A program made the position numbers and the translations under genes. Positions 23,847-35,200 of a DNA stretch of 64,000 nucleotides are shown here, in pieces (the first letter of the stretch is position 1; each line of letters opens with the position of its first letter). Source of the stretch: Elmis aenea (taxonomy: Eukaryota > Arthropoda > Insecta > Coleoptera > Elmidae); contig OX393581.1 of assembly GCA_947652605.1 (NCBI GenBank), forward strand, positions 51,979,924 through 52,043,923, in the 5' to 3' direction. Below the pieces are notes generated by a model that did no database searches, had not been told where the DNA came from, and saw nothing but the letters and a program-made list of their open reading frames with translations.

Positions 23847-25269
23847 TTAATACAATCGGTTAGGAGGTCCCATCGATGATTTGACGTGCAGCGAACGAAC
23901 ATTCTGCCAATGTTTTTTGAGTAGAGATACCAAGAAATTGATTGACAAATGAACGTTTTGTACGAGTTCATCTGGGGTCATGTCGACGTGACCAACGGCA
24001 ACCGACAAACACAGGACCTGTAACAAATGAATATTGTAAACAAAACAAAAACACACAACACTCACATCAAATAAAAAATGTTTTAAACATTGACAAAACA
24101 TTATTAAAATAAATTTAGAATTCATTAAATATAAAAGACTACTCTTTATATGTATGCAAATATTAAATCCACTATCACACTATGTGAAAATGGTAGTTAT
24201 GTATTGCAAATGTTTTAGCACCATTTTTCCATACATAACTAACACTAGTTCAGTTAATTTGTTGGCTTAATGGTGCTGATTTGGTTGTCGAAAAACGAAA
24301 ACACATCTTTACCTTTTTCATTTGGAATTTAATTGTAGCCTTAACTTCGTCTATTTTCATCACCATCGATTCCTGATGCGACAGTAGACCAGGGAACTTG
24401 CCAGCTTTGTTAAGACCGGGCCCCAAAAGACGTGGAATTTGTTTGATCAAAGCTTCGGACGCCAAAAACGCGTCATATTTCTTAGCTAGTTTCTTGACTA
24501 ATTTCTTATTCTTATTCAGCTTCTTCAGGGCTTCTACGTCCATCCACGGAACGTTGTTGGCTTTGGCTTCGTCACAATGTTGCTGATCCCCCAACACGCA
24601 GACTTGCATTTTTGGGCGAGGGATATGTTTTAGCCTGTAATTAACATCAACAAATGCAAAATTTCGTTGCAAAATTCATTGAAACTTTCATTACTGTTGC
24701 CATATCACTAACCACAGAACTTACCACATACGGTCATCCCAAGTTACTTATACATATTTCGATAATGTTACCATTATCTCCCCAATTATTTTAAGACCCT
24801 GGGTGCAGGTCCGCCAAGACAGCGCTCAGCTTCCTGATTAACGGAACTGATCTGAGGTTTCGTAAACCAAAAATAGCATGCCAAAGCTCTTGATTCTCAT
24901 ACTTTAACAGAATCAACATGTGATTTTCAAAAACGTTTCAGTTAACCTCAAAACAGTTCACATCAGGTCTACATACTTGACGGTGCCACTGAAACGTTTG
25001 TCCTTTTGGGGATCATAGTTCTTAAGGCCAATTTGTATTTCTACAGTTTCCAAGAAGTTCCTTTTCTTCTCTTTCGAGTTATTTAAAACAGAATTAACGC
25101 ACTCGTAGAGCGTCTCACGTGATACCTTAGACCTGGGAAATAAATAAAAAAATGCATTAGATACGCATATTAACTAATCCATTGTAGATGTTTGAGGGCA
25201 AAACTATTTATTGTGGAACAATTTATTAATGGATTGCCATAGATTTTTAAGAAATTAAACTTACGTCAT
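23847..25269 (-). CDS. RpL10Ab: 60S ribosomal protein L10a (uL1)
   Basis: Four coding exons, 25269-25265, 25132-24977, 24634-24313 and 24017-23847, join in frame to 217 residues, the usual length of eukaryotic L10a. The first exon holds only ATG plus two bases. Exon 2 carries [16 protein letters not shown] and the Lys/Arg-rich ribosomal segment. Exon 3 begins with [20 protein letters not shown] and contains [17 protein letters not shown], a hallmark of the L1/L10a family. Exon 4 holds [19 protein letters not shown] and ends [10 protein letters not shown] before the stop. All introns are GT/AG. The protein is part of the L1 stalk of the large subunit, next to the E site where deacylated tRNA leaves. 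No break or missing residue is seen; very high confidence. Confidence 0.97.
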
Positions 25270-25720
25270 GTTTAGCAGCTACCGAACTGACTACTACAAA
25301 CACACGTCAAGAAGGAAAGACTATGACGTCAAAATTATACTACGCTGTTAATTTTACGTTTTCCGGTTCGATAAAATATATTGTATTGAGTACAAATATT
25401 TTATACTGCAAATTCTTGATTTCTAAAACCAATTTATTTATTATTACATATTTATTAAAGCTAAATCATCAATTTTTAAAGTTTTTTATGTAATTTAGCA
25501 TTAACTTGATTAATTAAATAGTGCGCATGCACCACTAATGTCATTTCATTAGTGTCAAACACAACAGCTGTCATTTGTCAAAAACCAGAAATCATCTGGG
25601 TTTGATTCGCCGTAGTATGGTTATTTCGCTTGATAAAAATTTTATTGTTATAGATTATAACTAGTCATGTAAAAATAACATAAGTTACTGTTTTATGTAG
25701 TTGTAGTGTAGGAAATAAAC
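25270..25720. promoter_or_regulatory. Head-to-head promoter region, RpL10Ab and BLTP3
   Basis: The two start codons are 451 bp apart and point away from each other, so both promoters and 5' UTRs must lie here unless a noncoding exon sits elsewhere. The stretch has no transposon end and no TATA box at a sensible place for either gene. Confidence 0.6.
25309..25319 (-). promoter_or_regulatory. 5' TOP-like pyrimidine tract of RpL10Ab
   Basis: On the minus strand CTTTCCTTCTT occurs 40 bases before the start codon. Ribosomal protein mRNAs normally begin with such a tract, which puts translation under TOR/LARP1 control. The transcription start is inferred, not seen. Confidence 0.5.
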
Positions 25721-26269
25721 ATGGTGTCAATAATTAAAAACCAACTGTTGAAACATCTTTCAAGGTTTGTGAGGGTCAAATTGTCAGTTGCTTTGTAATT
25801 AGTGCATATTTATAGGTTTACCAAGAACTTGTCTGCTGACAAAATAAATTTAAGTACGTTTAAAGGCGAGGGTGAGCTTACAAATTTAGAATTAAACGAA
25901 ATTGTCCTTACTGACTTGCTGGAGCTTCCGTCTTGGTTGCGTCTTACGAGTGCCTGGTGTAATAAAGTATCTTTTAGAGTACAGTGGACAAAATTAAAGA
26001 GTGTCCCGATACATTTGGTACGATTATTATTATAAACTTGCTGTTATTGGTTAGTAATCTACCCTTCTTTGCAGAGTTTAGATGAAGTGAAGATAATTGT
26101 AGAAACATGCGAAGAATTACGGCCTATGTCAGCACAGACAGGATTGTCTTCCTTAGCTGCTGTCCCTGGAAAATATAGTTTTATACATAAAGTTATAGAT
26201 GGTATAACGATCACTGTCAATACCGTCAATATTACGTTTAATAGTCCTGCTTTTACAGCTAGTGTTCAG
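25721..26269 (+). CDS. BLTP3: BLTP3 exons 1-3: chorein-like N-terminus
   Basis: The start ATG at 25721 gives MVSIIKNQLLKHLSRFTKNL, matching the conserved family start, so this start is preferred over any later Met. Exon 2 holds LPSWLRLTSAWCNKVSFRVQ and WTKLKSVPIHL; exon 3 has SLDEVKIIVETCEELRP. This end is the membrane-contacting lipid entry of chorein proteins. Confidence 0.9.
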
Positions 26270-29200
26270 GTATGGCTAATATTCCTTTGTGTATACGTTT
26301 TTTTAAATTCTCGTATTTTAGGTGTCTAGAATTATTGTAGAATCGAAAAACCCACGATGGGAACGATCCGATTTGAGAATGACAAGACTTAAGGAGAGCG
26401 GAAAAGGGCAGCTACTTATTTTTAAAGAGTTAGTATGGCAGACTGTTCGAATTGAAGCACAATCTACGAAAGATAAAAATTTAACCCCACTGAGACTATT
26501 GACTAATCAAGCGAGATGTAGGATAATTATTAAAAAACGATTATCAGGTAAAAGTATTTCCAATGATAACTTAACATTCAGTAATTGTGTATTTTTATTG
26601 TTCCAGACTGTTTTGTAATGGGTTCTAGACTTGTTGTGATATTAGACGATTTACTTTGGGTTTTAACCGACTCCCAGTTAAAAGCCGCCTTACATTTTTT
26701 GGATTCTTTAGCGGGCCTTGTCGAAAAAGCTACTCTCTTGTCTCGACAAACCAAAGCTGCTAGGAAACTTGAAGTAAGAACTTTTATATTCTCTTATGTT
26801 TTAAATAATTATTTTGTGTCAATTATTTGTAGGAACTTCCGGAATATCAAGCGCAATTGGCTCAACAGGCAAGGGCCACAGAAGGAGTCTCTCCCATATC
26901 AAAACTCTTTAGTCGTTGCGATGTCGTGGAAACTTCTTACCATTTTGTTTCGCAGCATATTAGTTTACATTTGTGTGATGATCCAGGAGGTACGAATTTG
27001 ATTTATTAAATTTTGGTTCTTGTTCATATCTTTGTATGAGTAATTTTTCACGTACGTTTAAATATGTTTAGCCTTAAGCCTTAAGCAATTTTGTTTCATC
27101 AGCTGTCGCTTGTTTTCATGTTGGAGATTGTTTTCTTAGCTGTTATTTGTTTTTAGATAAGAATGTTTGGTTATCTCATTTGTTTTTATGTTTTGAAATG
27201 TTGTTTTGATTGCCATTTGTTTTAATGCTACATTATCTGTTGTTTTTATGTTGAGGGATGTATTATTGCCTCATTTGTTTTTATGTTGAGGGATGTATTA
27301 TTGCCTCATTTGTTTTTATGTTGAGGGATGTTTTATTGTCTCTCAATTGTTTTTATGTTAGGGGATGTTTTGTTAACTCATTTGTTTTTATGTTTTCCAA
27401 TGTCGTTTTGATTGCCATTTGTTTTAATGCTACATTGATTATCAGTTTTTTTTTATGTTGAGGGATGTTTTATTGCCTCATTTGTTTTTATGTTGAGGGA
27501 TGTTTTATTGTCTCTCAATTGTTTTTATGTTAAGGGATGTTTGGGTTATCTCAATTGTTTTTATGTTTTGAAATGTTGTTTTGATTGCCATTTGTTTTAA
27601 TGCTAAATTGATTATCAGTTTTTTTTTATGTCAAGGGATGTTTTGTTAACTCATTTGTTTTTATGTTGGCAAATGTTTTGTTGAGTCATTTGTTTCAGTG
27701 TTGAGGGATATTTTGTGCACTAGCGTTTGTTTTTATTTTAAGGAATATTTTCTTAACTCTCACGTGTTTTAATGCTGAGCAATGAATTAAGTTACACCAA
27801 ATTTTAGAGGGTCGCTCGTGTCATCCCAACCTGAAAGACGGCGGAGCGTTACAAATTAGTGTTCAAAGATTTCAAGTCGACTATTATCCGTATCACTTGG
27901 CGAAAGGCGATCGAAAACATTGGCCCCGTTATCAGGATACGTCGTTACCACATTCGCAGTGGTTGGAGCAGGCTCTTTCAACTTTTCGTACTCGTTTTGT
28001 AGACCTTGTGGATCGTAATAAGAGTCAACATGCTCCATTATCGCGAGCCAGTAAGGTAAATTTTTGCATAACGATTTTTAAATTTCGGTTCCTTATAAAG
28101 TGAGTTTTTTTTTTCGCAGGCTAATATGCAAGAATCGACTGATGGCTCACCGAGCCCCACTCTTGAACAGAAGAAGGTGCAGAGTCCGAACCAAATTAAA
28201 AATTATGTTTTATCCCAGTTCGCTAAATTAATGACGATGTGTGTGATCATACGTGTGGAGGACTTCACCGTGTACAGAGTTACGACGTCAGGAAAAAAGA
28301 AACCCCTTAAGGAGTTCATTGCAGGTATTTATAACAAAATATCATGAACGTGTATGTGATTTTTTAACTTTTACTTGTTGTTATTTGCTTCCGAATCATA
28401 GCCCAACATAAAAGGAGAGAAAAAAATGTTGGAACAGGTATTTGATACCATTTTGATATGGATGGTATATAAAATGTAGTTTTGAACATAATTAGTTGAG
28501 CATGTTAGTGGTTTATCCAAATATTATATCATAATTTACATATACGGCAACATGATAACACTGTGACACCAATAAGAACTTCATTTGTTATGGAAATTTA
28601 ATTATCATATGTATGAAGTTCGTATTTGACATATATACATGTGGAATTTATAAATTTTTAATTAATTTAATAACTAAATACATATTTTAGTGTAATTTGT
28701 ACCCTAATATGACATTGTTTTCGATTGTTTTATCCCAGATGACACAATTTTGTTTTCGATTGTTTTATTCCAGATGACTCAATTTTGTTTTCCATTGTTT
28801 TATTCCAAATGACTCGATTTTGTTTTCGATTGTTTTATCCCAGATGACTCAATTTTGTTTTCGATTGTTTTATCCCAGATTACTCAATTTTGTTTTCGAT
28901 TGTTTTATCTCAGATTACTCAATTTTGTTTTCGATTGTTTTATCCCAGATGACTCAATTTTGTTTTCGACTGTCTTATCCCAGATGACTCGATTTTGTTT
29001 TCGATTGTTTTATCCCAGATTACTCAATTTTGTTTTCGATTGTTTTATCCCAGATGACTCGATTTTGTTTTCGATTGTTTTATCCCAGATTCCTGATAAT
29101 AACTTGGTGATAATTTAAATTACAAAAAAATGGTACATTGCAGTTTTTTAATACCTTACAAAATAAAATGTTCTATTAACTTAGTTTAACTCTCAACACG

Positions 29201-32200
29201 AGTCGTTATACATGGTTTTGTCTATTATTAGAGGCATGTGCTTATAAAAAAATATTTTAACTCAAATTCTGGTACATATTTTATTTTTATTTATGTTAGC
29301 GTTGTCCTGTTTGATTCGAGCCACTTTGGACATGAAAATAAAATGATCTTTACCTTGGAGAAATATTTCAGGTTACCGGATTAAAATATCTGTAATATTT
29401 GGATAGCCAAGTAGTTTTTTTTTGCATCGTGTGTAACGTATCACCAGATTTAATAAACGAATTTTAATTGCTAGGTGACCGCTACCATATATCCTTACCG
29501 GAGGACTCGAACATAATCCATGCGGAGTTCGTCTACTTTTATTACCCTCACGACTATCCGTTTCCTTGTAAGTTTTGACCGTTGTGTTATTTAAACCGTG
29601 TAATGTGTAAACTTGGTTTTAGTGCCTCCGCCCAAATTTTATGTACACGTCAATCCTATTCAAGTCTGTTTCGATCTCGACAGTTGCCTCTGGTTTAATT
29701 CGTTTGCGCTCAATTTGCATCAGTCGCTGTTGGATATGAAACAAGATATGTCTGGATCGAATATTACATATATCGATATTAAAATTGAAGCAATTTTACC
29801 TAGGGTGAATATTTTTTATGATTACATACAGGTTAACCCCTAGAACTAGGCAATACCAGCGCCTATTGCTAGAATTTTGCCTAGTTTTAGGAGTTAAATT
29901 TTAACATACATGTTAACTCCTATAACTAGGCAACATTAGCGCCAATTTTGCTGAGACATTGCATAGTTTTAGAAGTTAATATATATGTTAACACGAAGAC
30001 CTAATTGTACAAAGCAAAAGTACATGTTAACCCTAAAATTAGGCAAAATAATTTGTTTGATGACTGAAACAAAAGATTAAAAAAATGTCTTGATTGCTAA
30101 TCGTTTTTAGCTGATATTCGAAAGCAATGTGGATTACCAAAATCAACGAGACAGGCCGAAAACTCTTAATTTTCAAGTGACAAGGGCGACCATTACGAAC
30201 GTGAGAAGTCTGGAGCAGTCTTCGAGAGCAGATTTAGCGAAGTGCGTGGATTCGTTTCACATGGGTTCATTATTTTTCGGTTCGGAATTTCCTTCGCATC
30301 CGAACGATTTTTACATAGTTACCGAAAAATTCCTGGACCACATTTCGGCAACAGATAATATTCGTATGTTGCCGGCCGAACTGAATACGACCTCGATAAA
30401 CGCAATGGTTTGTAGATATTTTTATTGAGAAAACTGTTTTTTTGCCAGTTTTATTAGCTTTTGTTTTTATTTTGTGTTACGTTTGGCCAGAAAGTCTTAA
30501 TCGGTTGTGTAAGGTGGCATTTGTTTTTAATATCTCTTCAAATGTTTTCAGAGCGATAGTCAACTTTTATTTTTTACAATTTTTGGCAATAATAACCAAA
30601 AATTAGTTTTTTTTTAAGAGTTATAATAGCATTTATTGTAATTCTGTGTTACGTTTGGCCAGAAAGTCTTAATCAGTTGTGTAAGGTAGCATTTATTTTT
30701 AATATCTCTTCAAATAGTTTTCAGAGCGATGGTCAACTTTCATTTTTAACAATTTTTGGTAATAATAACCAAAAATTTGTTTTTTTAAAGAGTCATGAAA
30801 TCTTTTATTGGAATTCTGTGTTAAGTTTGGCCAGAAAGTCTTAATCAGTTGTGTAAGGTAGCTTTGTTTTTAATATCTCTTCAAATGTTTTCAGAGCGAT
30901 AGTCAACTTTTATTTTTTACAATTTTTGGCAATAATAACCAAATATTAGTTTTTTTTAAAGAGTTATAATAGCATTTATTGTAATTCTGTGTTACGTTTG
31001 GCCAGACAGTCTTAATCAGTTGTGTAAGGTATCATTTGTTTTTAATATCCCTTCAAATGTTTTCAGAGCGATAGTCAACTTTCATTTTTAACAATTTTTG
31101 GCATTAATAACCAAACATTTGTTTTTTTTAAGAGTAATCTTATCTTTTATTGTAATTCTGTGATAAGTTTGGCCAGAAAGTCTTAATCAGTTGTGTAAGG
31201 TAGCTTTGTTTTTAATATCTCTTCAAATGTTTTCAGAGCGATAGTCAACTTTCATTTTTAACAATTTTTGGCAATAAGAACCAAAAATCTGTTTTTTTAA
31301 AGAGTCGTGAAATCTTTTATTGTAATTCTGTGTTAAATTTGGCCAGAAAGTCTTAATCAGTTGTGTAAGGTAGCATTTGTTTTTAATATCTCTTCAAATG
31401 TTTTCAGAGCGATAGTCAACTTTTATTTTTTACAATTTTTGGCAATAAGAACCAATAATTGTTTAGTTATGTTCTTTAATTTGAATTTTGTGTTAAGTTT
31501 GGCCAGAAATTATTAATCATTAATATTTATTGTTATCACCATTATTATTATTATAGATGGAGCAACTTAGCAGAGAAATGTTATGGACAGAGGCAAAAGA
31601 CGTATGGTGTATCAACTTGGATCCGGTTTGGGGTGACTTCCTGGGAGCCAGAGCGGTCGGTAATAACAAAGCAGTTCCTTTTCTCGATGCGGTTCCTGTA
31701 ACGGTCTGGCTGCACGCAAACATGGATCCTAATTCGACGGTCAAAGCCAATACTAACGGCCCCCGAAACGCGGACATTCATGCCTTAGCACACATTTCAA
31801 ATCTAGTCAGCGTGCAGATAAACCATTATCAGTATCTATTCCTGTTACGACTGTCGGAAGATGTCGGCGAACTTGCCACGTTTCTGTCTATTGACTCGAA
31901 CAGGATATTAAAGGTACACCTGCAGATTTTCCTGGAATATTTTACTGAATAATAATCGTTTAGATTGAAAATAGTGGATCCATTGCCATTGGTGCTTTGA
32001 TACCTCAGTTGGAAGTAACATTTGTAATGCCGTCACAGTGTCCTGGGAAAGAATCTTCCGGTGGTGATGTGGAGTCCTTCGTGCCGGATTCTTCTAGTTA
32101 CATTCTCTGTGCAGCCGAAGGTAAGTGTCTTTGGCTAATAAAACATCGGGTCTTCCTCTCTTTTCCTTTTTTTTCCCTTTAAAACTTCAAAATCGATAGT

Positions 32201-35200
32201 TTTTTAAAAATTATTATACAGGGTGATTGATTGGAATTAGAAATACATGAAGAACAAAAAAAGGTATTGATCTGAAATTTTGGTCATGACCATAATGACA
32301 TATGATCGGTTTAATGAAAATATTTTCAAGATGGCGGCACTTCCGGAAATACCGGAAGTTGACATCGACTTTCTTATTTCAAATACAATGGTCTGTTTTT
32401 TATTACATTTTTGGATTAAACACGTTATTTTAGAGGGACTTTTATTAGCATTCCCTATACCTAGGTGCAGTCGTTTTCGAGATTTTTGGATTTTTTTGAA
32501 AAATTTTTGATTTTTATCGTGATGCTTAATATTATCTAACGCCGCCATTTTTGATGCGAAAACGCTCAAATTGAGACTGTGCATTGAAGAAACCTTGGAG
32601 TACATCCTGGAATTTTTGCAATCGATGCATTACTTACAGAGTGTCCAAAATTTAATTTTCTTTTAATGCAACTTCGGACCACTAAAACTCGTTTTTTTTA
32701 AATACAGTGCCCCCATTTTTTTTTCATTATCTAATGCAAAATTAAATTCTGCATCAATCTGTATTAGCATTTCCTATACCTATCTGCAATAATTACCGAG
32801 TTATTAAGAATTTTTGATAAAGTTAAGAGAAAATTGTATCATTTTTATATAGTAGGCCTTGGAAGTGACAACAAATGCCAGTAATATTAACCGCTTTTTC
32901 GTATAGTGAGTTTTTTAACACTATTAATAACAAGGAAATCTTCCTTTGTCGTAGGATATAACACCAGCGTATCATCAATAAATCAGTTTGATACAAGTAA
33001 AGAGAATGTAGAGAATGGCATTCAGTTCGAGATGGCGATGCCGACAGTGACTAGTTGTTCTATGGATTTTGTACCGTACATTGACAACAAAACATCAAAA
33101 AATCAAACGCAACCATTCCCGAGCATTAATTTACCGAATAACTTCAATGCCGGTTAGTGAATAAGATTACCCGGTAACATCTCCGGTTTATGGTATTTTT
33201 TTAGGTATATCTTCAGTAAAAAAAGGTTTCAGTAGCTTGATGACGTCGATAGATACTGCTTTGAAACCAAGTCCGGACGATGCGAGCGACACGGTTTCGA
33301 TACGCAGCGACGCTTCGAGCGATTCCGAGAATTACGTCGTCATTAATTTGGGTGCAGACGGAGATCGTACTACCGAGGAGGGCATGTTCAGAGTGAACTC
33401 GGACGTTAAAACTTGGATTGATAATAAACCGGTCGAGGTAGCCAGCGAAGTCATCGAAGAAGACAGTGTTACCACCACCAGCAACCATTCTCTTACAAGT
33501 AGTTGTAAAAGAAGAGATTTGGTAAGATTTTTTGTTGTGGATCGATCTGACGAGTGAATGAGTTGTTTCGGTTTTTTTGGGAGTGAAAGGATTTCATTGT
33601 TAAATTTTTTGCTTCGGGTAAATCGGAAACTGTAAATACATTAAAGAAAAAATGGCAAATTTTTGTTTTCTACGAAATCAAAGTGCGGTATAATTTGAAA
33701 TTTCAAATATTTTTTGTTATTTAAATACAGGGTGTATCAAATTCAAATGTTTTACGGGATATCTCGGTTATCGTCTAGGTTAGCAAAAATCTGATATTAG
33801 ACTTTTGGGCCATTTTTTGAGAAAAACATGCCTGTTTTTCCAGATTTTTTACATCACCTACCATTTTGGCACTACAGACGAAAAATGAAATTTCATCGTT
33901 TTCGAAAATTTATTATAACTTCTTTATTTATGAAACTAGAACCAAATGTTGTACAGATTTTTATAAACATTTTTGTGCTTAATTTAAAAAGCATTTTAAA
34001 AATTTTTTAACTTCCTTGATTTTTGAGATATTAACTAAACTTGTATTTTTTAAATGGAAAGTCTAGTAGGTCATGACTTAATATGAAAGAGCATTTTTTT
34101 AGCTTTTTAAAGATAGTTTTATATATTTGTTGCCAAAAATAACCGAGATATGGCTAATTTTGTGAAAATTTTATTATCATAGTTTGCCATGATCTCGTAA
34201 ACAAGTGATGTTTGTGATTAAAAAACAACTGAAAGTCATTTTCAAGTTAATCTCTTTCACTGAGCAAGATTTCCATAGCCACTCGAATTAAGTGACGAAT
34301 CCTGTACATTTTATTCCATTTAACCGACTTTCTGTCATACAATTACAGTTTCCAATGGCGTACGAAGAAAAATATTTCAGGGTGGATATTGTTTAAATTT
34401 GCAAATATAATTCTGACTAATTGCAATCGGGTAATGGTGAAATCAGAAAATGATCTAGGGGGGCTAGACACAAAAAGTGAATGGCGGGGGGTGGCAGCCC
34501 CCCGGGTAACAGCGCCCTAGCAACATTTTTTAAATTTTCAAGGTTAAATGTACCTAATTTTGAAATGCGGTAATTATAATTTTAGTTCTTTTCGAATTTT
34601 CGGGAGGGTATTTATCTCCCTGATCCCCCCCTTGCGTACGCCACTGACAGTTTCTGAGATACCCACGACGGTCAAGGTATTTCGGGCAGATCGTATAAAG
34701 CTCTTAAAAAATTTTTAGGTGTCCGTCTCGACGTTTAAACTCAACAAAGTGGAGTTCCTCCAGCAATCGGCCGGATACTCGTCGAACATTAAAGTCCAAG
34801 TGGGTAACATATCGAACGAAGACTGCGGCTCGATACCGTGGGACGAGTTCCAGGTAATGAAACGCTTCTGTTCGTATATCATGAGATTTTTATCAATTTT
34901 TTACATTATCCTGAATGTCGACAGAGTATAAACCATCCATAAGTTCAGAAATTATTGCCTACACACAGTAACTTCGAAATTCTTTAACACATATTTTTTC
35001 TCTGTATTTTTTGCATGCCTCTGAATGTTTTGTGTGGCACAGGTCAAGATCAAGGTATTGGCAGGTTTTATGTAGTAGGCATTTTGATGCGCATGACTGT
35101 TCAAGTGTTAGTATTGTTTTTATGGTATACATAAAATGTTCCATAAAAATGTTAGGTGTGATACGAGGAGTCCAGTTCAGAAAAAAAAATGTTTTGGGGT

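Noticed and set aside
28713..29093. Regular 35-bp repeats that resemble a CRISPR array in spacing
   Set aside because: The units are contiguous with no unique spacers, inside an intron of a eukaryotic gene. An 87-codon ORF there is also only the repeat.
30440..31515. A 171-bp period like that of primate alpha satellite
   Set aside because: The sequence is unrelated; the length match is probably coincidence or reflects nucleosome spacing.
31520..31781. Two minus-strand ORFs of 66-85 codons
   Set aside because: They are shadows of BLTP3 exon 12, which is supported by splice sites and family motifs.
33213..33488. Minus-strand ORF of 91 codons
   Set aside because: Shadow of BLTP3 exon 15.
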